From: Viola odorata
Lineage: Eukaryota > Streptophyta > Magnoliopsida > Malpighiales > Violaceae
Reading direction: 5' to 3'
Length of the DNA stretch: 64,000 nt
Assembly (NCBI GenBank): GCA_963691705.1
Contig: OY829544.1
Coordinates: 37,407,917-37,471,916, forward strand
Part shown: positions 32,783 to 44,775 of the stretch, piece by piece
Numbering within the stretch: position 1 is the stretch's first letter
Layout: each line of letters opens with the position of its first letter
The notes under the pieces: generated by a model
Database searches by the model: none
What the model saw: the letters and a program-made list of their open reading frames with translations, nothing else
Told to the model about the DNA's origin: nothing
Program-made: the position numbers and the translations under genes

Positions 32783-34159
32783 AGCCAAATCAAAGGAAGT
32801 CGTTAGCAAATATTGAAAAGTACAAACGGCGGATAATTCAAATGGGAAAATATTCATTAATATATTGCCATACGACATCTACAAAGGGGAAGCAGTATAC
32901 TAAATTAGTCAAATCTTCTACTCTTCATAATCAGTCATATCATCTAAACCTCGCCATCCGATAAGTCTTCAATTGTTCATGATTAGTCAAAACTTCATCA
33001 CAACTCGATTGACGGGCTAGAATCTTCGCTTGGGAGAAGAGGCGACTGAGGATGCGTTACATTAGTGTCGGAAGGCTAACGGCTTGTAGCCCAAGCATTT
33101 CTCTTTACCACCTAAGTCGTTGCTCCTCCCAATAGATAACAGTGGAACAATGAAACAGTAGAAGAGAGCGAAATGGTGTTCATGAGCGGCAGAAAGTTCT
33201 CATGAACAAGCCAAAGAAAGCTTTCTCAGCTAGCCTCTAGAATTATCATCGCGATGCCTTGTACAGGCAACCACCGAAGACTCTGAAAGAATGCTAACAG
33301 AGAAAGTCGTAAGAAGACGGGCTTTAGAAAGGAATTCTACAGGCCAGAAGGTATCCTTCGTCAGATAGATGCCTATAGATGATGACATCTACAAGCAGCT
33401 GCTCAATAGGACACACATAATCCGGAATACCTTCTCTTCTATCAAATATTAGGTATGGCACCAAGGCTCCTAAGCCTCTGGAAGGAAGGTGATATATCCC
33501 TTGATAATCATCAGAAGTATCTAACACAGGGTTGCCACGGTTCATAGGTTTGAACCAAGGAGGAGTGCAAAACATAATCAAAATATTGAATAGCGATAAG
33601 ATGCTGTTTATTTCCCATTTATCAGGACTACTAGAGTTAATTGGGAGAAAGGCACTACGTATGATGAAAGCATCGACTAAGAGATGGGCAAGGACAAGAT
33701 GAAGAAAATAAGGAAGGAATGGAAGTGAGAGATCAAAACAAAGAGAACCACCTATTTATAGGCCAAGACCCTCAACAAACGTGCCAAAACGATAGGTGAA
33801 AAAAATCCACGGCCCAAACACACAACAACATTTATAATCTAGTTCAATCAACAACAGTCATGACTTAAAAAGTTCAATGACACTTACATCTAAAACACAG
33901 TGACATTTATAGCAGTAGTAATTATCATCTCAATAGAAGGAACATTCATTGCTCATCACCGTTGTAGTCACAGCATCCAGAGCAGAAACCAACCTCGGGA
34001 AAATAAGAGGATATCTTAGGGCATCGCAATTAAGAAATCAAACGGAACGAAACATCAAGCAATCAACAAATCTTACAATAAGTAAAGAAAAATCATTAGA
34101 AGTCCGGTATACAAAAATCCTACAGATCCGCAAAATTAAAAAATACATCACTTTGTCCT
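32783..34159. other. Stretch of F without a supported gene
   Basis: The only longer frame is 33324-33581 on the - strand (85 aa), which starts MIMFCTPPWFKPMNRGNPVL and has no recognised motif. I do not call it a gene. Confidence 0.3.
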
Positions 34160-36279
34160 TTACAAAAAATGCCTTAATTCCGACCGAAGAGAGGAAGTCT
34201 TCTGGGTCTCATGAGCTAATTTTGTCTCAAACTCATCTATCTTAGCCAGATAAGTTCCTGTCTCGACTGCCATTGTAGTCTCCACTGCCGCCAATTTAGC
34301 CTCCAGCTCTACTATCCTGGCCTTATCGGTACATTTTTCCTTCTAGACCACTACCAACTCGGTACAAAAGTCCTCTAGTGTTCTTTGTGTTTTCTCTTGG
34401 AATTGGGCGAGATGATGATTTTTGTTCCGAAGTTTCTCAAAACCAACAGACAGCCTATCCGCTCTCTCAAGATGAGCATTGACCGACTATGTAAGAATCT
34501 GGAAATGACAAAGAGAGGAAAAGAGTTGATGGTGAACTTGGGCGCGATGAACATCTAAGGGCATCTGCCAAAAATTCTCCCCATTAGGAGGGGCGCACAA
34601 CATCTCTTCTATTAGAGAAGCCACCCGGACATCAGATACACTGGATTCTGGCAAACCCAGAGATTTCATACCCAAAGTGCAGAGATTTCATAGGTTCAAA
34701 TGGTGGGTAACTGCACCACCCAGAACAGTAGAGAGATGAGCAACCGGATCAAAAGGTGGACCACAAAGTCATTTGTCGCAAAAGGGAACCTCGGGAGGTA
34801 CTGGTCCAGGAACAAAGTACATCAGTGTCAAGGAGGACAATGGATCCTGAGGTGAACGTGACCCTCCGTCTGCCATAATAGAATCCTCCGGATGATGAAC
34901 ATTGGCCAAAGGAGGTGCCAAACATGTGACCTCTTGAGAAAAGACGGGTGTTATTACCGCAGGTACGACAAGATTCGAGGGAGTAACAGGCTCATGTTCT
35001 CCAATACCCATCAGTAGGTCAGAACTTTCAGTCCCACCCTTCGAGGCAATTGAAGGAATGACTTTGCCCTTCACTTACTGTTGCCTTGGCCCCCATCCTT
35101 TGTCATTTACATACCCTTCTAGAGAGAAGATCAGGACAATCCGTTGAGTCCTCCAATTCTACCAAGAAGTTAGAAGGTCCCAAAATGACTCCCTCGGACG
35201 CTGCCGAAGGAGGAACTTCCTGCCATGCTCCAACCATTGAGAGCCCTTCTAACAAAAAGGGAAATTCGGTCCCGCAACCTTCACCCTCAGCAAACGATCT
35301 AAGGTTGTATCAGATCTCTTAGAAGAACCAGAACTAGGAGAGGATTGACGAGTAACGGCTCTAGAAATGCTCCGGGAAGAGGACGCTTCGGTAGTTCCTC
35401 TTGTCCTACCGTGAAGAACAATGACTTGAGGATAGGACAACTCTACCCTCCTATTCTTCCATTGCAAAACTCCCGGTACCCAATCAGGTGGAACTCCTAC
35501 AAAAATAAAGCATAATTCGGAAGGTATAGACTGTGAAAATGAAAGAAATAGGGGGAAACTCACCAATCTAACAATCCTTCAAATCAGCACCTGCAACCAA
35601 CTTTCTAACAAGAAATGGAGCATTAAAATCCATCAGCCTATCAAAACTCCTTTGAGTACCGGAGGAGTAACGGATAGGTCTCTCCCAATCCGTGTTAGTA
35701 ATTTCTTGATTAAAATCCGGACGCCACAAAGGAGTCAGCAATTCAATCACAAAAAATTGATTCCTCCACCATGGTATTGAAGATTCTAACCCTTGAAAGT
35801 TTCGCAAGAAAGGAAGGACATCTTCGTCATCCCAACGAGGTGAAATGGTTATAAATCCCTCTTGATAGCGCAAATGAAAGAAAATTTGGAACAAATCGAC
35901 GGAAGGTGTCAAAATGATATTATGCTCACAAACTTTCAGAAAGGCATACAAGACCATCCAAGAACTGGGAGTTATCTATGCAGGATTCAGCTGGTGACGG
36001 TCCAACAAGCTACTAACCGTGCCATGAAGGGGGAAGCGAAAATCCATATTGGAACATCACAGTATAAAGGATCCTACGGTTATTAGCGAGAACAGTGTTT
36101 AACCTAACATCCCTACCAGGCGGATGGGCAGAATACGCTTCATTAAAGGAAACCCCAAAATCTAACAACTCCTTCCACAGTGGCCCCATTTCAGTAAACG
36201 TAGAAGGGGTCCTTTCTATTTTTCTTTTCGCCTGACTCATAGGTCTAACTGGTCTACGAGGTGGGCGAGCACTAGACAT
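34160..36279 (-). pseudogene. Antisense gene copy 2 of element F
   Basis: The start MSSARPPRRPVRPMSQAKRK is at 36279. Blocks parallel copy 1: VRLNTVLANNRRILYTVMFQ, then (after an interruption near 36010) SVDLFQIFFHLRYQEGFI, W.DEDVLPFLRNFQGLESS, QFFVIELLTPLWRPDFNQEI and FNAPFLVRKLVAG. A likely intron falls near 35496-35573. Further on come basic/Ser-rich sequence, MKSLGLPESSVSDVRVASLI, and a coiled-coil end that stops at the TAA at 34160-34162. Several stops and frame changes are present (near 34769-34676). The two copies are clearly paralogous but diverged, so the duplication is old. Confidence 0.45.
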
Positions 36280-36567
36280 GCTTATCATAGTGGTATTAAG
36301 TAAGGTGATTAATGGAATTAAGCAACAAGAAGAAAAAAGCAGAGATGTTAACAAATACCTCGTAATAAATTGAGCGCCGGAAGAGAAGAACGGCTGAAAA
36401 CTGGCATAGATATAAAATCCAAAAGCAGAGAGTGGAACACGAATGAAAGGAGTAGAAATGTCATGAAGAAAGAGAAAGAAATGAAGAGGCAAAAAGAAAG
36501 AAGAATGGAAATATATAAGGGAAATATCATAGTAGCATCCAATCAGGGGACGCCACGTGGTACCCAT

Positions 36568-37112
36568 TCAATAGTGACCCGACACTTGGAGACTTAAGTT
36601 ATTTGCCCCATCGCCAGGCGTACAACCTTTACACATTTAAGGGAACTACAGGCCCGCAAATCAAAGCGGTGCTTCATTTAACTCCAGCGGCTATGACAGT
36701 TTAACGGGCAAGAGCAAACCACTTATGCACGCACGTATCAAAAGTCATCATCTCATTTAAAATGCATCACGACAGTCCGAGAGACGGCAGAATATTCCAT
36801 CAAAAGGTTACCTAGTGGTAGGTAACGGGAACCCTCGGTAAACACTCGGGCTGGTTTTCAGTTGGGCTTATAGTAATATTATTATGAATTATTTTATTAT
36901 TTCAAGCATGATATGATTTCTAACGATAAAAGGAATTCAAACGGGGCTAAAACTAGCGAGGCATCATAAGCCCATCTCGGTGGCAATCAGGCAAAGGCAT
37001 AAAGGGTGCGTTAATAGATGAAAAGATTATTTTTGTTTTATGTGGTATCATGATCAAGGCAACACGGAACCAAAGAAGGAAATCCAATAAATTGAGGGAG
37101 GCCATGAGACAG
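36568..37112. other. F sequence between antisense copy 2 and element E
   Basis: No gene. At 36834-36872 it contains the pre-LTR sequence (CCTCGGTAAACACTCGGGCT...) that recurs at 49888-49928 before F's LTR. Confidence 0.4.
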
Positions 37113-37117
37113 TCTAC
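37113..37117. repeat. Target site duplication of element E, left copy
   Basis: TCTAC, repeated at 49723-49727. Confidence 0.93.
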
Positions 37118-38645
37118 TGATCGTCACTCAAATATACTAATATTTTCTTGATGCCTAGATGCACAAATAAATACGTAAAGGGCAAGATAGGGTCGAACCA
37201 CAGATATTGAAGGAATAATATTTCAGTTTCAATGCATGACTGGGAAGAAATATAACCAAATACAAATGTAACACTTGGGGGGGGGGGGGGGGGGTTATGT
37301 TGACTAACGAATCAATCAACCCAGAAGTGGGAGCTAACAAGATCAATAATTAAAACCGCAAAGCACAACACAAAAGTAACAATCATTCGAGGGCACGAAA
37401 GTGAAGAATAATCATTCGAGGGCAAGATAATCAAAAGAAGTTCGAGGGCAAGAAAACTAGAAAAATAGTAAAAGAGATATTAATCTGATGGGAAGAGATC
37501 TTAGCAAAGGGTGTTCTCGGGTTGCATTTCAGGTCAGTTAATCATTGGCACAAAAATACTCCAAACTCATGCATAGACCTGCTATAGGGGCCTAGTTTCC
37601 ATTCAACACCCCGTACTTACCTTCATAGGTAGAAGCTACCCCCCCCACCGTTTCCACATATGAGATCGCCTTGACGTTTCGCCGTCCCCCCAGGCATGAA
37701 TGCGGGGAGGCACTACTCAGAACACCCATAAAGCGGAGGCAAGACAAATCTAGGGCGTGACATCTCACTGTGTCAAGCTCGCATCACATACCCTAAACGA
37801 CCATTTACCCCTAGACGAAAGACCTCTCGTGATGTCCCCACTAGGTATATACTTTAACCCAAGGCTTCGCATTAGTTATAACCAAGAGAATGACAGTACT
37901 CACACAGAAATATTAATAGTTGATCGAGCCCTCAACATTTCTAAATGAGCATGAAAATAAAATGATAAATAACCGAATATGACAAGAGAATGTATTAAGC
38001 ATGCTTTAGGCCTCTTAACCGAACCTTACAATATTAAACGAAAATAAAAGAGAAGTGTATTAGAATAAACCGATTGAGGAAATCAATGCTTTTCCCTTTT
38101 ACAAGCTGACGGCGGTGCTCAAAAAGAGGAAGAGAGAATCCCTAAAATTTAGGTAAAGAGAGGGAGTGTCCTAGGATCCGCCCTTACAAAAACCCTAAAG
38201 TTTAGCTTAAAAACTAGCTAAGGGATAAAATACAGCTAAGGAGAGAGAGCGTCAGTGCATGAGAGGGTGATAGCATATAGGAAGGACGCGCCCATGGCAG
38301 GGAGTATTCTGGGATCTTTTGGCAGCGCCTGACATCTTCTAGAAATGCTTGGAATCCCGTGCGAATCTTCGGAGATTCCTTTCTTTGGCTTTTGATCTTT
38401 GATCTGATGTGGATATGTCAAGGGCACAAGACTGCTCACTGGTCTGGTTAGCGTTGAGGGCACGATGACCTTCCGCTCTTCTAGACCTTGATGCTCCAAA
38501 GTTCCAGAAATCCTTCCAAAATCGCTCGCTTTCGCTCTTTTCTTACTTTAGCCACTGATCAGAAGTAAAGGGGCAAATCAGAAGTATCATGCCCTCGAAA
38601 GGGCTGAAATAAGGGATAAAAACCTACAATAAAAATGTGCAATCA
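37118..38645 (-). repeat. 3' LTR of element E
   Basis: 1528 bp. Relative to the 5' LTR it lacks about 90 bp after ACCTTACAA (near 38030) and contains a long G run (about 37277-37294). Three TCGAGGGCA motifs occur within 60 bp (37387-37450). Confidence 0.9.
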
Positions 38646-40393
38646 AACATCCCCACACTGCCCAATGCTAGCCCTCGAGCATTCACAAAATTGGAAATTG
38701 CCTCAAGAAACAGACAACACAATTAATCACACACAAATACAAACTGGTACCAAGCCAGACTTCGCACAAAATCATTCTCACCTAGAAGGTACCTACATCA
38801 AATCAGAGGGATAGTGACCCCAAAGATCAAACTTTCCCACATCGGACCCTTAACCAGCAATCCTTACCAGATACGTGTTTACACTCACTCTCGCAAGCAA
38901 GGCTAAGTGTTTATCGCTCAAACTAAATGCACATAACACAACACAAAATCAAACTTACACATCAATCCGAGTACACAGTACACATGCATGAGCAATCATC
39001 AATCGAAAAGAACAACGCATCAACAAAAAGAAAGAAAAGGGTAGGGCCGGAGAGAAAAGAAAGGAGATAGAAAAGAAATGGAAGCGATGAGAAATGAAGA
39101 GAGAAAAGAAATAGATAGAGAGATAAGAAAGAACCAGACAAAACCTGGATGGATTCCTTGGCTTATGAAAAAGGCGAAGTGGCAAGGCAACTCTTATCGA
39201 GGGCACGAAGGTGATTCGGGGGCTAGACGGAGGTATTCTTCTTCGAGGGCAGGAAGTTCTTCCCTTGTTGTAGCGTTGGATACGGATACTCTTTAGTTCG
39301 TGTAATGCCCCCCTCCTTTTATTTTGAATTTTTGATTTTTGATATATATATTTTTTTTTTTTTAAATATGGAGGGGGAACGAACCTTTCAAAAATCTGAA
39401 TCTTCTGGGGCATGAAACTTTTGATTTTTTTCTTTTGGCTCTTGCCCAAGATCTGCTTCCAACATCGATGGTCGACTTCTTCGGCTTCCCCATACTTGAA
39501 CTTTTCTGGGGGCTTGATTCTTTTCAAAATGGACTAGGGCTGAAGAATTTTTGCTTTTTGAGCCCTAGAACTCTATTTTCTGCGCTGAAGTCTTACTCTC
39601 TGCTTCCCCACACTTGGCCTTATCTGCACATCCTTTGGATGTCTAGCCCTCGACGTTACCCTCAACAATCGCTACCTTACCTGCCAAGAAAAAAGATCAA
39701 GAAAAAGTTCGAATGGTCAGGAGAGAATATGAAAAGAAGGGGAGTGTCGGGGGAGTGAAAAGGAAAGAGAGAGAAAGAAGAGAAGAGAGAGAGAAGAAAG
39801 AAAAAGACATTGATGCGAAGTTTTTCGTCAAATAGAAGCTTTCCCAAGTCTAATGGTGTCTATACCCAGGGATATCATGCAAGCTCAACCAGTGCCTAGC
39901 TAAAGCATCCTAATCACTCAAGAAAAGAAATAGCCATGGAAGCTCAAAATGCTCACTGGGTGCTATTGTGATTACTGGTGTCTAGGCCTAGATATGGATA
40001 TAAGGTTCTGCAGGCAAAATTGAGAACAGCTAGGTCTGGACAAGGTGCTGGTGGTTCATACTTGTGTGCATATGATCAAAAGTGTGTGTCTATTCAAAGA
40101 GGTTTAAAAACTGGCAGTGGGAGAATTTTGACAAAAAATAAAATCCAAATTTTTTTTCACAAAAACATACAGTCATGCAAACAACGGAAATGTAAACATG
40201 CAGTCACACGAGACAATCACAAATAAATCCCTCCCCACACTTAGGCAGCGCATTTTCCTCAATGCGGGAAGGGCACACAAAAAAGTTCAGCGAGAATTAA
40301 AAAGAAGTACAGTATAAATAAAATAAATAGCAGGTGAAAATGTTTTTGGCCCTCCTCGAGGGCATGAAAAATAAATTGTTCGGGGGAGGGGGG
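38646..40393 (-). other. 3' untranslated region of element E
   Basis: It is homologous to 8123-9879 of B and begins by the LTR with the polypurine tract (GGGCAGTGTGGGGATGTT on the - strand). No supported gene. It includes a T run at about 39351-39363. Confidence 0.65.
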
Positions 40394-42318
40394 TTATTGA
40401 GGCGGGAGCTTGCTCCTGGCCACTTCAGTCGTCAAAGCCTGAAGTTCCGTGAGCACTGCTTGGAGTAGACGCTCGATCCTCAGAATCGGCTGGAGGGATG
40501 GATCAGATGGCTTGCTTGCTTGATTGGCATCGGGGGCACGATTTGAATCTTCTTCAGGGGGTCGGGGCCTTGAAAGGTTGGGGTAGTTGAAATCGCCTCC
40601 ATGCTTCGTGCCAAAAACCTTCTCTCTCGAGGGTGTGCTTCCTATGGAAAACCTCAAAATACCATGTGAGATACATAAATGCCCCATCCTATCAAGGGTA
40701 CGGGGGTCTAAATCTTAAATGCAAGGGGTTCACTAAGGCCAGAAGAGTTCAAATCAATGTTATACAGGTTCACAGCAAGCAACGTAATGAGAGATCCTAA
40801 AATGGGGCCACGAGAGCCGTTCTGAACATGAATGATAGCAGCAGCAATCCAAAATACTAAATTCACCCTACGTTTACTTTTCATGCACCAAAGAAGGAAA
40901 AGTTCTTACAAAGTTAACTGCCCTGAAGAGTTAAACCTAGCAGCAAAAGTAAGGGCCAGAACACGATGCAGAATTCTAAGGGCAGGATCCATGATTTCAT
41001 GCGCTTTGGATGACTTAGGGTTGAATTCAGCACTAGGATTCTCAGTTAATTCGCGAAAAGCGACATCAGCATCAAACACAACAGGGATAATAGTAAAGGC
41101 ATTTTTATAAGCACTGGATTTCAAACCATCAGGGGTGACAAAATTAAGCATGCAGTTGAACTCATTAAGAGAAAGTTTGGACCACTAGTTCTCTAATCAA
41201 AAATTAATAAGACTAGGGGCAGTAGGGTTCGGGCCAAATTTTCCCTTAGGCCGAAAATGATTCGTGGCTACCCAAAAAGTAGTGAACAACTCAAGTGAGA
41301 GCTCAACATAGGTTGGGTGTTCTAAAAAGAACAGGGATTCCCAACCAATGTTACCTACGAGCTCTCGAACTTGAGATTCGAGTCCAATCTTTCTTGAAAA
41401 TTCCAGATCCAAGCGCGCACACGAGCTAACGCCTCTAGAGTTCATAGCATGCAACTTATCAAGCGATGGTTTATCATTAAAATTTAACCAAGCATGTGGG
41501 TTAGAAATATCAGAAACAACCTGGAGAGAAGACGTTCGCGGGGTAGAGGCAGGAACTGGTGTCGAGCCCTCGACGTCTGAATCGTCATCTTACCCACGAC
41601 GAGCTTTCTTCGATGTTGTGGGCTTGCTCTGGACCTTTGAGGAAGATGTAGATTTCCTCTTCTTTTCCCCTGGCGTCTAAGGCTCAGCTGACTGCTCCGC
41701 TCTGGCCGGAGCTTTGGACTTTCCTTTTGCCGCCGCTTTCTTTGCCGCGACCTCCTTTTCCTTAGCTTTCTTCTCGCTCTTAGCTTTCTGGGCTGCTTCT
41801 TTCTCAGCCTTTTCTTTCTCCAAATCCTCGTCTTCTTCTTCTTCCACGGTATCATTCTCGTCGGACCCTTCTTCCTCGCCAGCGGCAGTTTGCTCAACCT
41901 TCTCTTCTTCTGGACCGACAGGTGCCTTGACTTCGGGCTCAGATTCGGACACAAGGATGTCCTTCAAGGCCTCATCCACCGTGAGGTTTTTCTTGGTCAT
42001 AGGTGAGGGCTTTTCTACCTTGGGCTTTTTGGGTGTTGCGGTGGAACTTGGTGGTTTCCTGGATACTCAGCTGGATCTGGTCATCAGAGAGGTCGCTGGA
42101 ACTGAGCCGGTGACCTCTAGCTCATCGTCTAACGGGTTTGCAGTGGCGGAGCTCGGCGTTGGTTTGGTTACTGGAGGGATGGTTGGAGGCGGTGGTTTTT
42201 CTGTGTCAGGGTCGAGGCTAAGGGAGTTGGGAATGAAGTCTTTAGTGGAGGAGGAGGATGGTTCAGGCCCTTCTAGTTCTTGAATCTTTTGTTTGTGAGC
42301 TACCCGCTTGATAGTCAT
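40394..42318 (-). pseudogene. Athila env-like protein of element E, several stops
   Basis: It starts at the ATG at 42318 (MTIKRVAHKQKIQELEGPEP). The layout is as in B: a Ser/Pro-rich N-terminus, acidic blocks, a Lys/Ala/Glu-rich stretch (41677-42000) and the Athila domain from 41454 (MHAMNSRGVSSCARLDLEFS, EHPTYVELSLELFTTFWVA, SLNEFNCMLNFVTPDG). Stops interrupt it near 42068 (TGG to TGA), 41680, 41592, 41196 and 41187. The region around 40890 also breaks, and the C-terminal part (40687-40394) is open. E keeps GTCGAGGGCTCGAC where B lost a G. Confidence 0.72.
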
Positions 42319-42860
42319 GGGGAAGGGTGAGAGAGGTGATTTGTGAGAGAGAGGTTGATTTTTTCTTTGATGGTGATGGGTCAGTGGAGTTGTGTTTGGA
42401 TGTTTGTGAGAGAGGGAAAGGTTTGCTAGAGGGATGTGGATAATAGTTGGATGGGAGATGGGAAAGGACGAGGGGGAGCATTCTGAAAAGTGGCTGACGG
42501 CTGACAAGGTATTAATTAGGGCTACCTTTTTGTCTCCTGGGCTGAGGTGGTGTCTTGAAACCAGGACAGAGAGCGCGGGTCCGCGTATCCCAACCGTCTG
42601 CCTTTTTGAAAATTTAAAAAGATGGTAGTTAGAGCAGATAAAGACAAAAGGAGAGAATAAGTGGAGATAATAATTAAAGAGAATAGAATCATTTGGGAAA
42701 AGGAAAGGAGAGAGATCAGGGGATAAAAATAAGGAAAAGAAATCTTTAACTAATAAAGGGGAAATAAAATAAAATAAAAGCGAAAAGTAAAAAGTTCCAG
42801 AATTAAATAGAAGAGAGAAAGAAGAGAGAAAAGAATGGAACGATATTTGGAATGCCTCCA
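42319..42860 (-). other. Spacer between integrase and env-like ORF of element E
   Basis: AT-rich and homologous to the spacer 11832-12349 in B. A frame at 42903-42067 crosses it but its upstream part looks fortuitous. Confidence 0.45.
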
Positions 42861-44094
42861 GCGTGGCCCTTTTACTCGTCGAGGCCTCGACGTCTTCTGA
42901 CAATCTAGGTCTCGATAGATGGAGGATCCACCATCATTTCTTCTACAGTTGAGGGCTTAAATCCTTCATAGAAGGCCTTTAGCCTGTGGCCGTTCACTTT
43001 GAAGATTGTTCCTGTGTCAAGATTCTAAATTTCTATTGCACCGTGGTCGAAAACTGTCGTGACCACAAAAGGTCCAGACCATTTCGACTTTAGTTTCCTG
43101 CAAACAACCACAAACGTGAGTTGTACAACAATACTTTCTGTCCAATGGAAAAAATTTTGGGACGAAGGTGCCTATCATGATATGTTTTGGTCTTGCCCTT
43201 GTAGAGCAGAGCATTTTCATAAGCGTCGTCTAGCAATTCCTCTAGCTCCTGGATATGTAAGCGTCGATGCTGACCGGCATGCCCTAGATCCGTGTTTACT
43301 TTCCAAATGGCCCAAAAAGCCTTGTGCTCTATCTCAACTGGGAGATGGCACGACTTGCCGTATACGAGTCGGTAGGGTGTCATACCAATCGGGGTCTTGA
43401 AAGTTGTTCGATAAGCCCATAAGGCATCATCTAGCTTTAGACTTCAATCCTTACGGGATTGGTTGACCATCTTCTCCAGTGTGGACTTAATTTCGCGGTT
43501 GGACACTTCAGCTTGTCCATTTGTCTGAGGATGATAGGTTGTGGAACTTCTATGATAGACTCCATATTTGTTTAGAAGGGTTACTACCAACCGGTTGCAA
43601 AAATGGGTACCGCGATCACTGACCAGGGCACGAGGTGTACCAAACCTATTGAATATATGGGTGCGTAGGAAGTTTACTACCACCTTGGAATCATCTGTCC
43701 GAGTTGTCGTGGCCTCGATCTACTTGGAAACATAATCCACTGCAAGAAGGATGTAGACATTGCCGAAAGAATTGGGGAACAGGCCCATGAAGTCGATACC
43801 CCATATATCAAAGATTTCGCATGGAATGATGCTTGTCAAGGGCATCTGGTTCCTGGCCCCGATATTCCAAGTGGCTTGGCATTGGGGGCATGAAGCACAA
43901 AATAGGTAACTATCCTTGAAGATGGATGGCCAGTAGAGACCGACTTCTAAACCCTTGAGAGCAGTCTTCTTGGCCGCGAAGTGCCCTCCTTCAGTTGCTA
44001 AATGGTAAAATTTTAGGATCGAGGGCACCTCGTCCATGGTTACACAACAACGGATAATCTGGTCCGAGCAATGCTTCCATAAATATGAGCTATC
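42861..44094 (-). pseudogene. Integrase of element E, premature stops
   Basis: All landmarks are present: zinc-binding HLATEGGHFAAKKTA ... CASCPQC, and catalytic Asp, Asp and Glu in GIDFMGLFPNSFGN, ALVSDRGTHFCN and [32 protein letters not shown] and [20 protein letters not shown] form the C-terminal part. Stops fall near 44094, 43723, 43443 and 43098. Comparison with E shows that B's integrase insertion is a private event. Confidence 0.8.
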
Positions 44095-44772
44095 TTAAAT
44101 GTAATATTTGGCTTGCCGTCTGATTCTGCTGCATTCGGAGGAGGAAGCATCCGCGGGGTAGGTACCAGTAGCACAAAAATTTGCAATGTCTGAGAACCAT
44201 GGAAACTGAACGGCATGGGCAAGACACAATTGTTCGTCTGGGAAGGTATCACGGATAGGCACTCGCGAGTCATCCTCTTGGGCTGGAAGTCTGCTTAAAT
44301 GATCTGCCACTAGGTTTTCTCTTCCTCTCTTATCCTTGATCAAGATATCAAATTCCTGTAGCAACAAGATCCACCGAATGAGTCGAGGCTTTGCGTCAGC
44401 CTTCGTCAATAAGCATCTAAGGGCTGAATGATCGGAGTACACGAGAACGTGAGTGCCCAAGAGGTACTTCCTGAACTTGTCGAGGGCATAGACTACTGCC
44501 AAGAGTTCTTTTTCAGTGGTCGTGTAGTTCTGCTGTGCTAGATCCAGTAACTTGGAAGCATGGTAGATGACGTATGTCTCCTTGTCCTTCTTCTGACCCA
44601 AAACGGCGCCAAGGGCATGATTGCTAGCATCGCACATGACCTCGAAAGGTAAAGACCAATCGGGGGCATGAATGATCGGAGCTGAGATAAGCCTGTTCTT
44701 GAGGGTTTCGAAGGTAACTTGGCAAACCTTATCAAAATCAAAAGTGGATTCTTTCTGGAGCAGACGACACAT
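44095..44772 (-). CDS. RNase H domain of element E (open, part of a broken pol)
   Basis: An uninterrupted 225-codon frame: MCRLLQKESTFDFDKVCQVT, CDASNHALGAVLGQKKDKET, YTTTEKELLAVVYALDKFRK, VYSDHSALRCLLTKADAKPR and ENLVADHLSRLPAQEDDSRV. It would degrade the RNA of the RNA/DNA hybrid. A stop at about 44774 separates it from RT upstream, and another ends it before the integrase. It is a segment of the former Pol polyprotein, not an independent gene. Confidence 0.75.
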   Translation of the reverse strand: MCRLLQKESTFDFDKVCQVTFETLKNRLISAPIIHAPDWSLPFEVMCDASNHALGAVLGQKKDKETYVIYHASKLLDLAQQNYTTTEKELLAVVYALDKFRKYLLGTHVLVYSDHSALRCLLTKADAKPRLIRWILLLQEFDILIKDKRGRENLVADHLSRLPAQEDDSRVPIRDTFPDEQLCLAHAVQFPWFSDIANFCATGTYPADASSSECSRIRRQAKYYI

Positions 44773-44775
44773 AGG

